Shown here: positions 12,878 to 25,905 of the stretch, piece after piece
Layout of the letters: each line of letters starts with the position of its first letter
Numbering within the stretch: position 1 is the first letter of the stretch
NCBI RefSeq assembly: GCF_963678635.1
Contig: NC_087065.1
Span: forward strand, 7,403,209 to 7,467,208
DNA length: 64,000 nt
Direction of reading: 5' to 3'
DNA from: Symsagittifera roscoffensis
Taxonomy: Eukaryota > Xenacoelomorpha > Acoela > Convolutidae
The notes under the pieces: model-generated
Databases searched by the model: none
What the model was told of the DNA's origin: nothing
Seen by the model: the letters and a program-made list of their open reading frames with translations, nothing else
Made by a program: the position numbers and the translations under genes

Positions 12878-13135
12878 GTCTATGGAAGCCAACCCGGGTT
12901 GCATAAATAACACTACCTTTTTCTCATTGGAACGGTGGAGAGTGAAGCTATAGTTGAAGCCATATGGCGCATAACTAAGCGCGTTCATCTTCACGTCAAT
13001 TTTAACGTGGAAAAGCCCAACAAGTGTATCATTTCGAGGCCAAACTGTGCGTTTTGTGAATTGTAAGCGGATTCCCTTTGTTCTATTTATTGTTCTTTCA
13101 TTTTCTTTAATCGTTTCGACAAAGTTTTAACATGT
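12878..13135 (-). pseudogene. possible orphan exon of unknown protein
   Basis: An open minus-strand frame of roughly 85 codons without a start codon. It has a balanced, protein-like composition (for example LVGLFHVKIDVKMNALSYAP near 12960-13030) in a neighbourhood where other frames translate to homopolymer junk, and a possible splice donor (AAG followed by GTAGTG) at about 12917. I recognise no family and found no partner exon, so it may be a gene fragment or chance. Confidence 0.2.
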
Positions 13136-14455
13136 TTGAAGACTTGTATCTGGCATCCAGAAACATACAGACACAAATCTGTGCGCCTATCCTAGGCATA
13201 GTTTGGCTTCGAAATCATATCTTACGGACACCTGATTGATCGACACCTTCTTACTTGATCGCATATTGCCATTGTTTTTTTTGCGTTAAGTTTTCACAAA
13301 TACACATAGTTGGGTTTAAATTTATGGTTGTAGAGGATGATTTGGAACAATCAAAGTTTCGAGTCGAGTGAACGGCGAATTTTCTCAAATGAGTTTCTCT
13401 TTCTTTGACCAAATTGTTTCTCCGAGCTGACCCACGTCTCTAAGTGAAGGCGACTTATTTTGCCAACAGTTTCTGGGCCAGGCCAAAGAGACGTTTTAGG
13501 GCAATCTTTGGATGATTGTTTCAAAAAAAAAAGTTTCTTTTTCAGCTCGCCTCAAAAAAAATTCATCAAAAATGTCGAAATATTAATCACTATTGCTATT
13601 TTTGCCCGTATACAGATAATCAGAGTAGTTTTGTTGGAGTTTAAACCCGTTTTTTACCCCCTCAGGATTTGAATTATTTCAAGTTGAAATGAAATAACCA
13701 CAAAATTTTTTTAACGTTTTTTTACCCTCTTAGGATTTGAATTATACTTAAGTTGAATTGAATTAGCCACAAAATGGAGGCAAGATTTACCTTTTTTGTC
13801 CAATTTCTGTAGTTTTTTGTGTCTGATGAGAGTTTTCAAGGAAATATTAAATATAATGAGATCACCTGGTTGCCCTCACTAATTGACAGTGAATTATTTC
13901 ACATCTGAATAAACTGGAAATGGCAAAAAAAATGATCAAACCGTTTTTTAATATCAAAACTGGACCCAAGTTGAAGGGTAATTTGGTAAGAATTGACTGC
14001 TGATGTCGTTTTGAGAAAAAAAAAATAACAAAAAAAAACAAAAAGTATGTCGCTAAGGAAGAATGGTGTTGTTTTGACTAAAAGATGTCAAAATTAAATC
14101 CACTTTGCAGCTAAAATAACTTTTGTTTGAGCCAGATGCTTCTTTCACTTTTGTTTTTCTCGGAAGTCGGTTAGAAATTTATGTCACTAAAACTTGATAT
14201 TTTGTTTGCTCAATAGGAAGAAATTTTCAATTGAATTTTTTTATCATCCGCATTTGAATTGTCTTCTTTGTTTTCCTAACTCAGGAATTAGCCATGCAAA
14301 AATTGTTGTTGGAGGTCTAAAGTTTCGCAGTTTTTCAATTGGACGGATCGGATGAAATAAATTGACAAATGGTTTTCAGCAAGTTTTAGGGTTCTTCTTA
14401 TTTACGCTAAGGTTCCCGATGGTTTGAGTTCCCGAGCTAAAAACAATAGTTAGTG

Positions 14456-14458
<3 letters not shown>

Positions 14459-14517
<59 letters not shown>
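14459..14517. repeat. (AT)n microsatellite
   Basis: About 29 uninterrupted AT dinucleotides. The surrounding sequence between 13.2 kb and the retrotransposon at 16255 is AT-rich. The only open frame there with near-normal composition is about 15018-15254 (+), too short and unmatched to call. Confidence 0.95.
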
Positions 14518-14518
<1 letters not shown>

Positions 14519-16254
14519 GCAACTACTACATATTAGTAATGTAACATTTATGTAACAGTAACAAAAACCCTGCATATTTTGTTCAAATGAGGTAAATTTT
14601 GGCTGGTTAATCATTTTAAAAACGAATTTCTGGCGAAGAGTTTAGTTGAAGTTTTTTCGTTTTTGAAATCACTTAAAAACAATGAAAACAGGGAGATTCA
14701 ATATGGAAAAAATTGTTCATTGCGTGAAGTTCGACTTTAAGTGATGCTTATAGAAAATATAAGACTCTTGAATTTTGAATAAAAGCTGTGTTGGGCGGTG
14801 TTCTAAAAATTTTGCCAAATTTTTTCAGGTTGACATAGTAGTTGATTAATTACGAAGAATTTCACGTACCTTTTTCAGAAAAATGTTTTTTATATGCTTT
14901 TCACAAACAACAAATTTTTACACCAATCTTTGGAAACGGTTTCTGCTTTTTGCGAATCATTTGTTTCAAGGTTTTGAAAAAATACTGCTTTTTCTTGGCG
15001 AGTAGTCCCTTAAAAAATTGAACGTTTTAGAATTCAAGGCACCATTGCAACAGTTTTTGACACAAGTTGGATGTAGTAAAACAGTGCCAACTGGGAAGAA
15101 CTATAGCAAGACTATTCGTATATCAAGGAAAAGCCCTGCAAAACTCTACCGATATGATTTTTCTCGAATAAATCTCCAAAAATTAAAGCAAGTTCGTGAT
15201 TTTCAGTTGGATGACAGAATAAGTATGATCAATTTAGTTCGCCTCAAATGTTGAAAAGGTAGTTTTGGGAGTTTTAGCCTTGTAATTTACAAACAAACAC
15301 CCTCAATGCGTTTTTTTGTTATTTAGCTTTATTTTCAAAATTTCACCTAGTATGCTTGATTAAAAATGTTTTTAATTAATTTTTAATTTAATAGCCTGGA
15401 ACTAACAATTTATTGTGGTAGATGGTTTTCAATATGATTATGAATGTAATGATTTTAGAAACGATTATGATAAATATATTTACTTATGGCGAGGAAGATA
15501 GAGTTAACTGAAAAACTGATAATTCTGTCGATTAATTTTGATGTACCGGGCTGACACTGTGAGTGAATCCCGAAACAATTTCACGCAATTTGATTTTTTT
15601 TGACGTAACGCGAATTTTCAAAGCTTAGTTTCAAATTCTAAATGAAAAAAAATTGCCCTTTTGTCAGTATCTTTTAACTCCCAGTCAAAAATGGGAAGGT
15701 AACAAAAAATCTTTGATAGGATCAATTTTTCAGCGATTTCAACTTTAAAACAACTTAATGCTTTTTTGCCTAAATCCGTTTTCTTTTCTAGTTTCTATTT
15801 CTCCAAAGCTAATTGTGGGAGATTATCTTACCTTTTTAAACAATATAAAAAAAACATGACGTATATCAGGCAAAAATTTTAAAAGATCCGACCATCCCAT
15901 TTGAACTCGAATAAGTTTTGCTAGAAACCATTTCGATTAATTATACACATTTGTGGCCAATATTGAAAAATGAGTCCTGTTTTAAGATGTATGACAGAAT
16001 TATTATGTCCTCAATTCAACTTGAAACTTTTTTATTGCGGCATACTTGCCATGCATAGATAATTTGGGTATTTCGCTTTTTTTAATGTAAAAAAGTATAT
16101 CATTATAATTTAATGTAAAAGAAACATATCCTTATATCACGGTCGAACCTTCAATGCCTATTGGATAAATTAAATTCTTGAAAACCTCAAAAATTGATAG
16201 AGACCCAGCAGAAAATGAAAAAAAAGCGATCGTTTGAAGCAATTATTTCCCCAT

Positions 16255-17176
16255 TGTGACATTCGACCAGAATGGCCAAAATGCAATCTCTGCAGATTTC
16301 GAAATTTTAGCAGTGAACCTTCCGAGTTAATGATTTTGAAGGATTAACGACGTTATTCGGATGATTAGCAGAACGGTGAAGGTCAGGATATTCCCGTATT
16401 TTAAAATTTTAAATTTTCGAAGTGATGACGTAACATTTCTGAGAAATGCTGAAACGGCCATTTTAACAAAAAACGAGAGAGAAAACACAACAACATTAGT
16501 TGCGCTGACGATAACAACGATAATCGTGATTGAAAAACAGCAGCAGATTGCAGGAATAGCAGAGAACGTTCCGAGTTGCAACTATTGTGCTGCTACAATA
16601 GTTGCAAGGCCGTTGCGAGCAACGGTGAAGGGTGAGAAACCAGCCTTCCGGATTAGGAGGAAATCAAGATTAGCGAGCTTGATTCAGTGGATTCAAGAAT
16701 TCGGAAGGGTTTCGGGACTGAAACTTTTAGCCTGTTATAAAAACTTTTAGCTTCCTGTCATGTCCTGACTTGAATTTATTTAATATTTGGATTCATTTTG
16801 ATAAGGATGAGAAGCTAGGAGTTGGGGGGAAAGGGTTGATCCATCTTCGATGGAGATGATGATTTTTATCTACTGAACAAAAACAATAATAATATAATAA
16901 ATAGTAGCCCTGTTTTTAGGAGTGACCTCGTGGTCTGGGGATACTGAGACCCAACCATGAGCTCACTATTTGCATGTAATTAAGTTAATTTGAGCGTTCT
17001 GGTCGAAGCCGGAGAACAGTAACGTTTTTGTCGACCCGATGTTGGAAAGACCACCGAAAAGTACTGGCTTGGTAGAGACGGTGAAAAGCATGCAAAGCTC
17101 TGTTTAGACGTTAGCCAGTCGTCTTAAGACTTAGTTTTGTTATCCGTCGATATGTATCTTCCGGGCGAAAGTTACA
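16255..17176 (+). repeat. 5' LTR
   Basis: 922 bp, TGTGAC...GTTACA, and the same length as the 3' LTR at 39804-40725. I count three substitutions between them: T/C near 16306, A/C near 16432 and A/T near 17170. An AATAAA hexamer near 16897 could serve as the polyadenylation signal. A 129-codon open frame (16361-16750) occurs in both LTRs but has no recognisable domain, and it sits where promoter and R sequences would be, so I do not call it a gene. Confidence 0.95.
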
Positions 17177-20134
17177 TACATGTTTTTATGGCGCTCCTGG
17201 GTGTTATTCTTTTTTAACATCATGACCGGCGGAACCGTTAACGAGCACTCCGCGCCGAGCGGATGCTCACATTAACGCCCTTAATAGGCCTAAACCGCCG
17301 GGCGGAAGGGTAGTTCGGAACGCGGAAGCCTTCCGGATTACCGTGAATAGTTTTTTAACCTAATTAAGACCGAAAATTCACGAACCAGGAAGGGTGGGGG
17401 GAATCGCGAACCCCTCATCCCCTGAGTGGTTTGTGACCAAAAACACTTAAAGATATATGTAAAACCAAACAAAAAGTAGTATAGTACCCAAGAAAAACAA
17501 AAAAGATTAAAAAAAAATAACCGAAAAAACCAAAAACAGTAAAAAAGTAAAAAATCAGTAGAAATCATCCCCCCAGACAAGATGTGATCCAACCCCCCCG
17601 TTTGTTGTTGATAGATATATTGTTGTTACAGGCATTTATATCAGTCAGGATCGTTACGATCAGTTTTGTAGCCCGTTTGTGAGGCTTGTACTGTAGGGTT
17701 ATTTGAGCATTTAAGTACGTTAATGATAAATTGCGCTCAATCCGGAAGGGTCAGCTGATTTGCGCTCAATTCGGAAGGGTCTTGGGTGAAGACCGATCCG
17801 GCAAGCAGTACAAGGAGCAACAAGAAGGGGCTCAACGACAACAACAATCGACTGTTGGGTATCGTTAACAAGTTTTGTAGCCCTTTTGGTACAAAAAGTA
17901 AAATAGTAACCTGTGGGGGGCTCGACAGTGCTGCACTGTAGTGACCCTTCACCGAACTGCGAATATCCGAGTTAAGCACCTTAATTCGGATATTGAGGAA
18001 ACCCGGAGGGGTATAGTATTACTAATATTATTATTTATATAGCCTATATTAATAGTCTTATATCGTTTTTCAGTGAAAAACAACGAAAACAGACCGGTTT
18101 TTAGAGTCAAAATAGCGATGTTTTGATCCCCCCACAAGTCGCGATTTTTGAGATATCGATATTTTTTGAAACGGAAAAAAGCGCTAAGTTAGTGTGTTAC
18201 ATCGTAACTGCACTACCATAATAGATAGAACCGGTTAAGTTAAGTTCGAAGGTGGTTGGAACTATTTTGGTACCGAAAACTGAAATTTCGTGATTTTTGA
18301 GAAAACAGAACATTATAAATTTAGAAAATGTTTTGAAATTTTTGAGTTACGACAGTAAAAATAGTTGTTCGGACAACGTCCACTAGTGAATCTACAAGTT
18401 TTAAAACCCGCTACCCGAAAGCCTTCCGGGTTGCAGAGAAATCGAACATAACGTGTTTGATTTGGTGGATTCATCAATCCGGAGGGGTCCAGGTAGCATA
18501 GTTTTTCGCAAAATTTTTTCTACAAAAGCGTTTTAGATCGGGTCTTTTGAATTGAACTAGAAAAGTCTAGGCCTTCTGAGCTCGGATCAATAATTTTTAG
18601 GTCGGAAGGACCAGAATTGCGGAAAAAGTTAGGTGGAACCTATAAGTGAGAAATTTTTTGAGTTTGCAAGAAAGACGTTTTGGCTAATAACTTTTCGACA
18701 GCTGGACAGTTCTGGTTAATCTTGGTACCATTAGATCAGAAATTAGCTGAAATTACTCGAAAAAGCCAGCGAGAAAATTTTTTGAGATTGTTTTTAGCAA
18801 ATTACACAAATCCGGAGGGGTACACCCTTCACGTTTTATAAATTTTTCTGAAAAACCCTTAGACCCCTACCAAAAGGTAATAGCGGTTGAATAAAGTAAC
18901 TTTAGGCCATTCTAGACCAAAAGGGAGGGCTAAAGGCACAGCAAAAGCTTAATCGAGCCGAAGTTAGGCCAGCAATAAGACCCTTCACCGTTAGCGTGAA
19001 TTGTCAAATAAGAGGCTTAACTTCAATCCGGAAGGGTCTAGGAAGGTAGTAAATACCCTTCCCAGTTAATCGAAAGAGCATAATTGCATCGGAGAACGTA
19101 TCCGGAGGGGTATAGGTTGAAAAAGGAAATCTCCGAAAAGCCACTTTTACAAAACCGGAGGGCTCCCAATCCGGAGGGGTCAAAGATTTTTCAAGTTAAG
19201 AGGGGTCCGAATCCGGAGGGGTCTTATAGTTGCTAATTCGGAGGGGTCCAAATCCGGAGGGGTCTTATAGTAACCAACTCAGAGGGGTCCAAATCCGGAG
19301 GGGTCTAGATTCTATTAATCCGGAAGGGTCCTATTTGTGCCAATCCGGAGGGGTATTATTTTATTAAGGACTTAGGTAGACGAAAGAAAGACTAAAAAGT
19401 GAGAGGTATTAGGTTATTAGCACACAGGCTAGGTATCAGTGACTGCACTGGTAACTTGCCTTTCAATAAGAACCAGACCAATACAGAACAGGTCCGAACT
19501 CGGATATTCGCGACACTAAGTCTAAATTAAAAAGAGCGTGATTCATTGGTGTGGATTGAAACATAATACGTTTTTGGGAAAAGTGACTGCCCTGAGGAAT
19601 TTAGTAGGTCTAGCTCGGGCAGTCCGAAGGCAGATAGGTAACAAGTACTCGGTGGGTGCAATAGACGCCCACTTGAGAAAATTACTGCCTTCAAAGTTTT
19701 GTCTGTTTGGTGCGGCACCGAGCAGGGAAAGCTTTTTCTTTAAAAGACAGGTTCGACTATTGTACTGCGACCGACTAAGAGTACAAGACACATACGTTTT
19801 TTTTATATATAATACATTCAAATTGTGTCAAAATAAATTATTTGTTTTTGATTTTAAATCAACATAAACTGTGCTTGATTGGGTAGTGAGTACACTATCT
19901 TTTAAATTGACTGATAACATCATATTGTGCTAATTTCAAAATCTTACCACCGATATTCGGTTAGTGTGAATAAATTTTATACAAACTGTACTCTGACAAC
20001 ATACAGGGATTCGTGGTCACTATTTAATAGAATCTGGTGAAATTTATTGTGTTGTGTCATTATTATTGTTAATAAAACTATAAGGTCTCTAGCAATCGAG
20101 TTAAATATAGGCATTAAAAAGTGACAAATAGAAG
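17177..20134 (+). repeat. long leader with repeated TCCGGAGGGGTC-like motif
   Basis: About 2.96 kb between the 5' LTR and gag without a convincing gene. It carries well over a dozen copies of a motif close to AATCCGGAGGGGTC, with variants such as TCCGGAAGGGTC and TTCGGAGGGGTCC. They occur near 17290, 17748, 17770, 18003, 18478, 18810, 19023 and 19100 and cluster densely at 19160-19352. Around 19198-19310 the motif lies in tandem units of about 50 bases. A related 'TTCGGAAGGGTTT' occurs in both LTRs. The position fits a packaging, dimerisation or translation-control leader, but the function is inferred from place only. Confidence 0.8.
17189..17203 (+). promoter_or_regulatory. candidate primer-binding site
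   Basis: TGGCGCTCCTGGGTG lies 12 bases after the 5' LTR and begins with TGG, as expected for pairing with a tRNA 3' CCA end. The 12-base offset is longer than usual and I could not match it to a specific tRNA, so this is tentative. Confidence 0.35.
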
Positions 20135-23100
20135 ATGAGTCTAGACAAGTCAAGGTTACCAAAACGACGTAATAGCTCTAGGAAATTCATACCTGAAAAG
20201 CAAAGAAAAACGATGACCGATCCTTTTGTGGATTGGATCAAGCGATCCCGGTCCGATAAAGAGGAGACGGTTTCAGGCAGAATGGTTGAAACGAGAAGTC
20301 AGAAGACCTCAGAAGAGCGAAGAGAACTGTTAGAAGTGGAGGTCAATACGGACCATACCATGAACGACAACTAGGAAGTAAATGGACTGGAAGGGGGAGG
20401 CAGAAGGCTGGCGAGTGAATCTACTCCGGTAGAACAAGGCCAAGATTTTGCCACTTCCACCGGGACATTGGATCGGGAAGAGATGTCGGAACTGTCCGAC
20501 ATCTCAACTGAAGTAGCGGCAACTAGAAGATCTCCGACAGACAACACTATGATGGCAAGCGGAACTGGGAAGCAAACAACGTCATCATCGTTCTCAGAAA
20601 GAATGAAGAACACCTTTGGAAACATCTTTCCATTCAGCATGGGAGGAGGAGCAGGAAACGATGGTGAGTCCCAGGAGGATGAGGAAGATGAAGAAGAGCA
20701 AGGGGACTTTGGATCTCAAGTCAGCCTCAATATTTCGATCCAGGAGAGTGAGGCACACGAAGGAAGAGAGACTGGAACCATGGACAAATTTGGTGTAGTG
20801 ACAACGATAAGCAAGGAGGCAAACACACCGGGCCAGTCAAAGGACTTCGCGATTAGGACAAGTTCGGAGCCACAACCTGGAGAGAGTAGAACCAGAGGGC
20901 TCGGCAACGCGTTAATGGATCCTGAAATAAATAATGAAAAGACGTTGAAGCAGAGAGTCAAGGCCCGGATCTCGACAAGCACGAAGTTACCTGGGACCGA
21001 CAGGGTTACACCGCCACTAGTGACGCCACTCGTGGATAACGGGGCAGCACTAGAGGAAGCCTTAAACAACATAGTGGGCAGTTTAGGAGAACAAAATGAA
21101 CAGATGTCGATAAGGATGAGTGAACTAGAAAGAGCAGTTCACATTGAATGAGAAAGTCTGCGGGAAGAAATAAACCGCAACAGACAAGAAGTTGGCAGAT
21201 GCGAAAAACGCTTGAAAGAAAGAACGGACGAACATATGACGAGGAACTTGTCGCGAATGACAAGAGAGGCGGAACAGAGGGAGTTACGCTTAAGAGCCGA
21301 CATGGAGAAGTTAAGAATTCAGCAAGAGCAGTCTCTTGGGACTCTTGACACAAAGATAGACGCGATGATGGAGAGGCGAACTCAGGCTATCATGGATAGG
21401 TTGGATGGGCTACTAAGCAGCAAGAGTGGACCAAAAGAAGGAGAGCCGAACTCGGGAGTTCCCAGCAGGGAACCGAGGGTGAACTTCAATGAACATCAAA
21501 GGAGGAAGATGTATGGATCCACTAGAGGCAGGGGCAGTTCATCAGGCTATGCCACAAGGGGTAATACAGCATGGGGCCCGAACAGTAGAGCAAATTCAAC
21601 GGGGAACAGACAGACCTCTAACGAACGACCAACGCAAGGCACACATGCGACTGGGAGAAGTGATTCCGGCAACAGGGGGCATGCAAGCCCGAAGAGGAGT
21701 CATGTAGGTCAAGAGGGAAACACTCACGGCGATTCGGATTGCAGGGATGCACCTCATACAGAGCCTTCGACGAGGTGTGAGGACACTCAAGCAGGACACT
21801 CAAGGGATGCTACGGCAATGGCCACAGCATTTGAACCCCTAAACAGGTCTTTGGAGACATTCCTGACAAGGTTATCAAGAACCAATGAACGCAGTGAGAA
21901 GTCCAGAAGAGTCTTTAAGAAACCAAGATGCTACAAAGACGAATCTGATGGCTGTATTGATACTTGGATAGAGGTATTGAAGTTGCATTTTGAGGAAGAG
22001 GACTTGTCGGAGAGACAGGAATGCAGTGCGCTCACCAGCAACTTAGAAGGGACAGCCCTGAACTGTGTCATGGCCAAGAAACAGTATCAACGTGACACTG
22101 CTGAGAAAATCTTCGAAATCTTGTTAAACCGTTTCGGATCAGGGGTGCAGGGGCACCAGGCGATGATGCGCTTCGAGAAACGGAGGCAACGAGAAGATGA
22201 AACAATAGACAAGTTTCTCGATGATTTGGAAATGCTGAGAAGACGCAGCCAACCGGATGAGTCAAACCGAAGGATGAACCTGGCCGTAGCCTCAAAATTC
22301 ATCGATGGTGTGAAAAATGATGAACTTCGTACGATGCTAGCAACGCATTACACACCACTATCAACTAATGCGCCAACACCGGAGGAGTTGAGGCTCAAAT
22401 CAAAAGAGTATCTTTTGTTGAAACCTCCTTCGAGATCTGGATATTACAAGAACAATTATGGAAAATTTAACAACGGACCAGCAAACCAAGGGAACAATTG
22501 GTACAAACCGAGGGATGATATGGACAAGAGACGTTCTTGTGCTAATTGCAGTTCAACAGACCATCATGTGTCAGCATGCCCAGCTTACAAACAAGGCATG
22601 AAAGCAATAGGCTTTAGCCTCGAGGACGAAGATGCGTCAGAGTTAGACCATGAGGATTTCATGAGAGGAGTAATTGCGAAATTCGGCCCAAGGTGTTTCT
22701 TTTGTAACTTGGAAGGTCATTTTAAATCAGATTGTCCGCAATTCTGGGATGCAGTGGCAGACATCAAGCATCCAAGACATGAAGAAGCTTTATCAGGAGT
22801 GAAAGCCAGCAAGGCTCGACTTTTGAGTGAAGCGGAGGCACGCAGAAAGGATAAACCTCAAGAGCTGGTAGCAAAGAAGATGCAAGCGGTAACAGAGGAA
22901 GCACGTGAACCGGAACCAGCAACTGCGGCCGATGACTTCAAAATCGATTATAGGGCAGCTGCGAGGGATGCTATAAATAGAGTACAGCAGGAACTAGTGA
23001 CGAAAGAGATTGAACAAAAGGTGAAACTCGAGCTGGAGAATGAAAAATTACAGGAGCAACTGAACGCCTTCGAAGCAACGGAAGTTGAAGAGGCAAAAGC

Positions 23101-24646
23101 ACCAAGCAGCTTGAGCATGAAGCTTAATGTGATCTCCGGTCAGAGGTTCGGCATGGTGCCGCAAGGAAGTAAAATACAGTCGATAATCTCGGTGGCAGGG
23201 CATCAGGTAATCAGAAATCTGAGTGAACCGTCTGAGTTCACTTTGATGCATTTGGACACATATGCAGACTATCTGAGGCAGATGGAGCCACGCACCGAGT
23301 CGAGGGCTGTGAGGGCACTACTAACGACGGGTGGCCCTCGCATGAAGAAACTTCATGGACGCTACCTAGAAGTCTATGGGCCGTATCAAGTGATGCTGAA
23401 CGTGGATGGGATCAGTATCTACACCAGGACTTATGTAACAACAGATGATGACCAAATAGGGCAGATCTATTTGGGAGAAGAGGAACTCAAGGTCCGCAAG
23501 ATAGGCCATGACGCCATGATGGAACAAGACGCAGTACACATTGGATATGAAGCAGATGTGACAGCACATCTGCTCGACACCAACGGAACAAAAACCGGAG
23601 TCACAGGGCTTCTGGACACAGGAGCGGTAGTGAGTGTGATGCCGATAAAAACTTAGGAAAGAATGGGCTTCACGCGGGAAGATCTAATTCCAACGAATCT
23701 CCGACTGGCCGCAGCCAATCGAGGAGCCATCTACGTAGCCGGAAGAACACCGATAACGGTCCTTCACATGGAAGGACGAGATCTTTGGATGAGCTTCCTG
23801 GTGGTAGAGAATCTGGACGATGCCGACCAATTCATCTTGGGCAGAGATTTTGTCAGGAATTTTGACGTGATGATTGATTTGAACAACGGTCTGATACGGA
23901 TTAGAAACCCGGACCGAAAGTATGTTAAGAGACCAATTAATAGGATAATAACAGACGAAAATAAGGTACCAGTTTTTTTGGATAGAAAAGTAAAATTAAA
24001 ACCAGGACAAGCTGTAGTAGCAATTTTTAGAATGAGAAATTGAAATTCCTTGAGTGATAGTAAACAGGTTTGCTTGGTACCGAATCCAAATAGCCAGAGT
24101 TCGTTGATTTTAAGCCGGAGCTTCTCGGTAACGCGAAACGGACTGTGTGTCAGTGTGTTGTTGAATACACTGGACACCACGGTTTCAATCCAGCGTGGAA
24201 AGAAGCTTGGCTACGCTTTGCCGATGAGGACCGACTATGAGGAGACACAAAACTTGAAGAAATATAGTGTGAAAGACTGTCCTTATCATGCAAATAAAGA
24301 TAAAATTTTAAAGAGAATCAATGAATTAAAATCTATTCATAAATTGTTTTCAATGAAATCCGAAACGGACGACGGCTTATCAAGCTGCTCGAATTTTCCG
24401 GAACGCCCCTCGTCATATGAACTAGATTCTGACAAACCGGTTTTGCCAGAAATAGAACATTTAAAAGGGAAAATAGGTGAGGGAGATTTTGAAAAATTGC
24501 GGGACCTCCTAAATCGGAACGCCGAGGTATTTTCGAAACATAAGGCGGACATCGGTTGCTGTAATTTCGTCGAACACGAAATCGAACTAGAAGAGGGCGC
24601 CGTTCTCCATAGCCACATAAATCGGAAGCGTGCCGAGCGGAAATAG
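20135..24646 (+). pseudogene. gag and aspartic protease frame, broken by four in-frame stops
   Basis: One reading frame, open for about 1500 codons except for TAG at 20372, TGA at 21149, TAG at 23654 and TGA at 24041. The ATG at 20135 is the likely gag start. The N-terminal third is polar and acidic. A retrotransposon-gag-type capsid region lies at about 21900-22420 (helical, with WIEVLKLHF and LLNRFGSG). Two CX2CX4HX4C zinc knuckles follow at 22538-22579 and 22694-22735. The protease begins at LLDTGA (about 23608-23625) and continues past the third stop to FILGRDF near 23833. The tail (24050-24646) leads into RT. All four stops are one C-to-T change away from CAG or CGA codons, which suggests point mutation. 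No readthrough context is evident, and the third stop sits inside the protease domain. An intact product would build the particle and process the polyprotein. Confidence 0.85.
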
Positions 24647-24648
24647 AA

Positions 24649-25905
24649 ATGTTGCTTGAATACGACATGATAGAACCCTCGAAATCGCCATGGGCTTGCG
24701 GGGTAGTAATGGCGAAAAAGAAAGGGGGGCAGCTTAGATTTTGTTGCGACTTTCGTTACTTGAACGCGGTAACGATTAAAGATGCGTACCCGATACCGCG
24801 AATAGACGAGAGCCTCTCTAAGCTTGGTGATGCAAAGTTCTTCACCACATTGGACTTGGGTTCTGCCTTCTGGCAGGTTCCTTTGCGGAAGAAGGATAGG
24901 GAAAAAACCGGTTTCGCGTGCGAATTGGGGTTGTACCAGTGGAAGAGGATGCCCTTCGGCTTGTGCAATGCAACAGCAACTTTTCAAAGGCTGATGGCTC
25001 AGGCTTTGACAGGAGTGACCAAAAAGTACGGGAATCTCTTGATGTACTACGTGGATGAAGTAGTCATAGCGACACCGACCCTGGAGGATCACATTGATCG
25101 GCTCGATGAGGTCTTTGGATGCATGAAAAGAGCAGGATTAAAGTGCAAACCATCGAAATGTGAAATCCTTAGGGATTCGATAAAGTACCTAGGGAGGATG
25201 GTAGACAGGCATGGTGTGAGGCCAGATCCAGAAGCAGTAGAGGCTGTGCTGACATGGAAGGCTCCGAGGACGGACACACAGCTAATGAGCTTCCTGGGGT
25301 TTGCCAATTATTACCGTGAAATCATTAAAGGATATGCGGATAAGGTGTACCCGATGCAGAAGCTGATGCGCAACAAAGGGAAAAAGTTCGAATGGAACGA
25401 TGAGGCACAGGTTGCTTTCGAGAACATAAAGCGGGAACTGTGCGAAGCGCCAGTGCTGGGCATGCCTACAGAAAAGGGCATGTATGTTCTCGACACAGAC
25501 GCATCGGTGGTGGCCATCTCAGGAATCTTGCATCAAGAGCAAGAATGGAACGGAAGAAGAGTTCTCCGTCCCATTGCATACGGCAGCAAAGTCTTGAGTG
25601 ACACAGAGATGAAATATGGCGCACCAAAAGCAGAAATGTTTGCAGTAGTCACCTTTGTGGAGAAGTACCGTGCATACTTGGGGAGCGCTCCCTTCAAGTT
25701 ACGCGTGGACAACAGAGCTTTATCCTGGTTGAAGACCTACTCGATAGATCAGAGTTATATTGGTAGATGGATAGTAAGATTGGATGGCTACCATATGATA
25801 ATCGAACATAGGATGCGTGACAAACACCAGAATGCTGACAGCCTCAGCAAGAAAACTGAGTTCTATGAAAGGTTGGAACAGAAGCAGGCCAATAGGCGGA
25901 AATAA
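24649..25905 (+). CDS. pol: pol: reverse transcriptase and RNase H, altered active site
   Basis: 418 codons in the frame -1 to gag-protease. RT landmarks in order are IEPSKSPWACGVV, LRFCCDFRYLN, YPIPRIDESL, TTLDLGSAFWQVPL (first catalytic Asp, about residue 69) and MPFGLCNATATFQ. The active-site box reads YVDE at 25048-25059 (residues 134-137) where the family has YVDD, so the last catalytic Asp is Glu. Ty3-type RNase H follows: YVLDTDAS, KAEMFAVV, LRVDNRALSWL and HQNADSLSKK. The ATG at 24649 lies three bases after the gag-frame stop, so re-initiation is possible, but the frame is homologous from just upstream (IEM), which favours a frame change at the GCGGAAATA motif near 24637. The Asp-to-Glu change would be expected to cripple polymerisation. 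Confidence 0.9.
   Translation: MLLEYDMIEPSKSPWACGVVMAKKKGGQLRFCCDFRYLNAVTIKDAYPIPRIDESLSKLGDAKFFTTLDLGSAFWQVPLRKKDREKTGFACELGLYQWKRMPFGLCNATATFQRLMAQALTGVTKKYGNLLMYYVDEVVIATPTLEDHIDRLDEVFGCMKRAGLKCKPSKCEILRDSIKYLGRMVDRHGVRPDPEAVEAVLTWKAPRTDTQLMSFLGFANYYREIIKGYADKVYPMQKLMRNKGKKFEWNDEAQVAFENIKRELCEAPVLGMPTEKGMYVLDTDASVVAISGILHQEQEWNGRRVLRPIAYGSKVLSDTEMKYGAPKAEMFAVVTFVEKYRAYLGSAPFKLRVDNRALSWLKTYSIDQSYIGRWIVRLDGYHMIIEHRMRDKHQNADSLSKKTEFYERLEQKQANRRK

Noticed and set aside
16361-16750. 129-codon open frame in the 5' LTR, repeated at 39910-40299
   Set aside because: Both copies are conserved only because the LTRs are recent duplicates; it has no domain and occupies LTR control sequence.
24337-25092. 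251-codon minus-strand frame opposite RT
   Set aside because: It is antisense to well-supported protease-tail and RT motifs and has no motif of its own.
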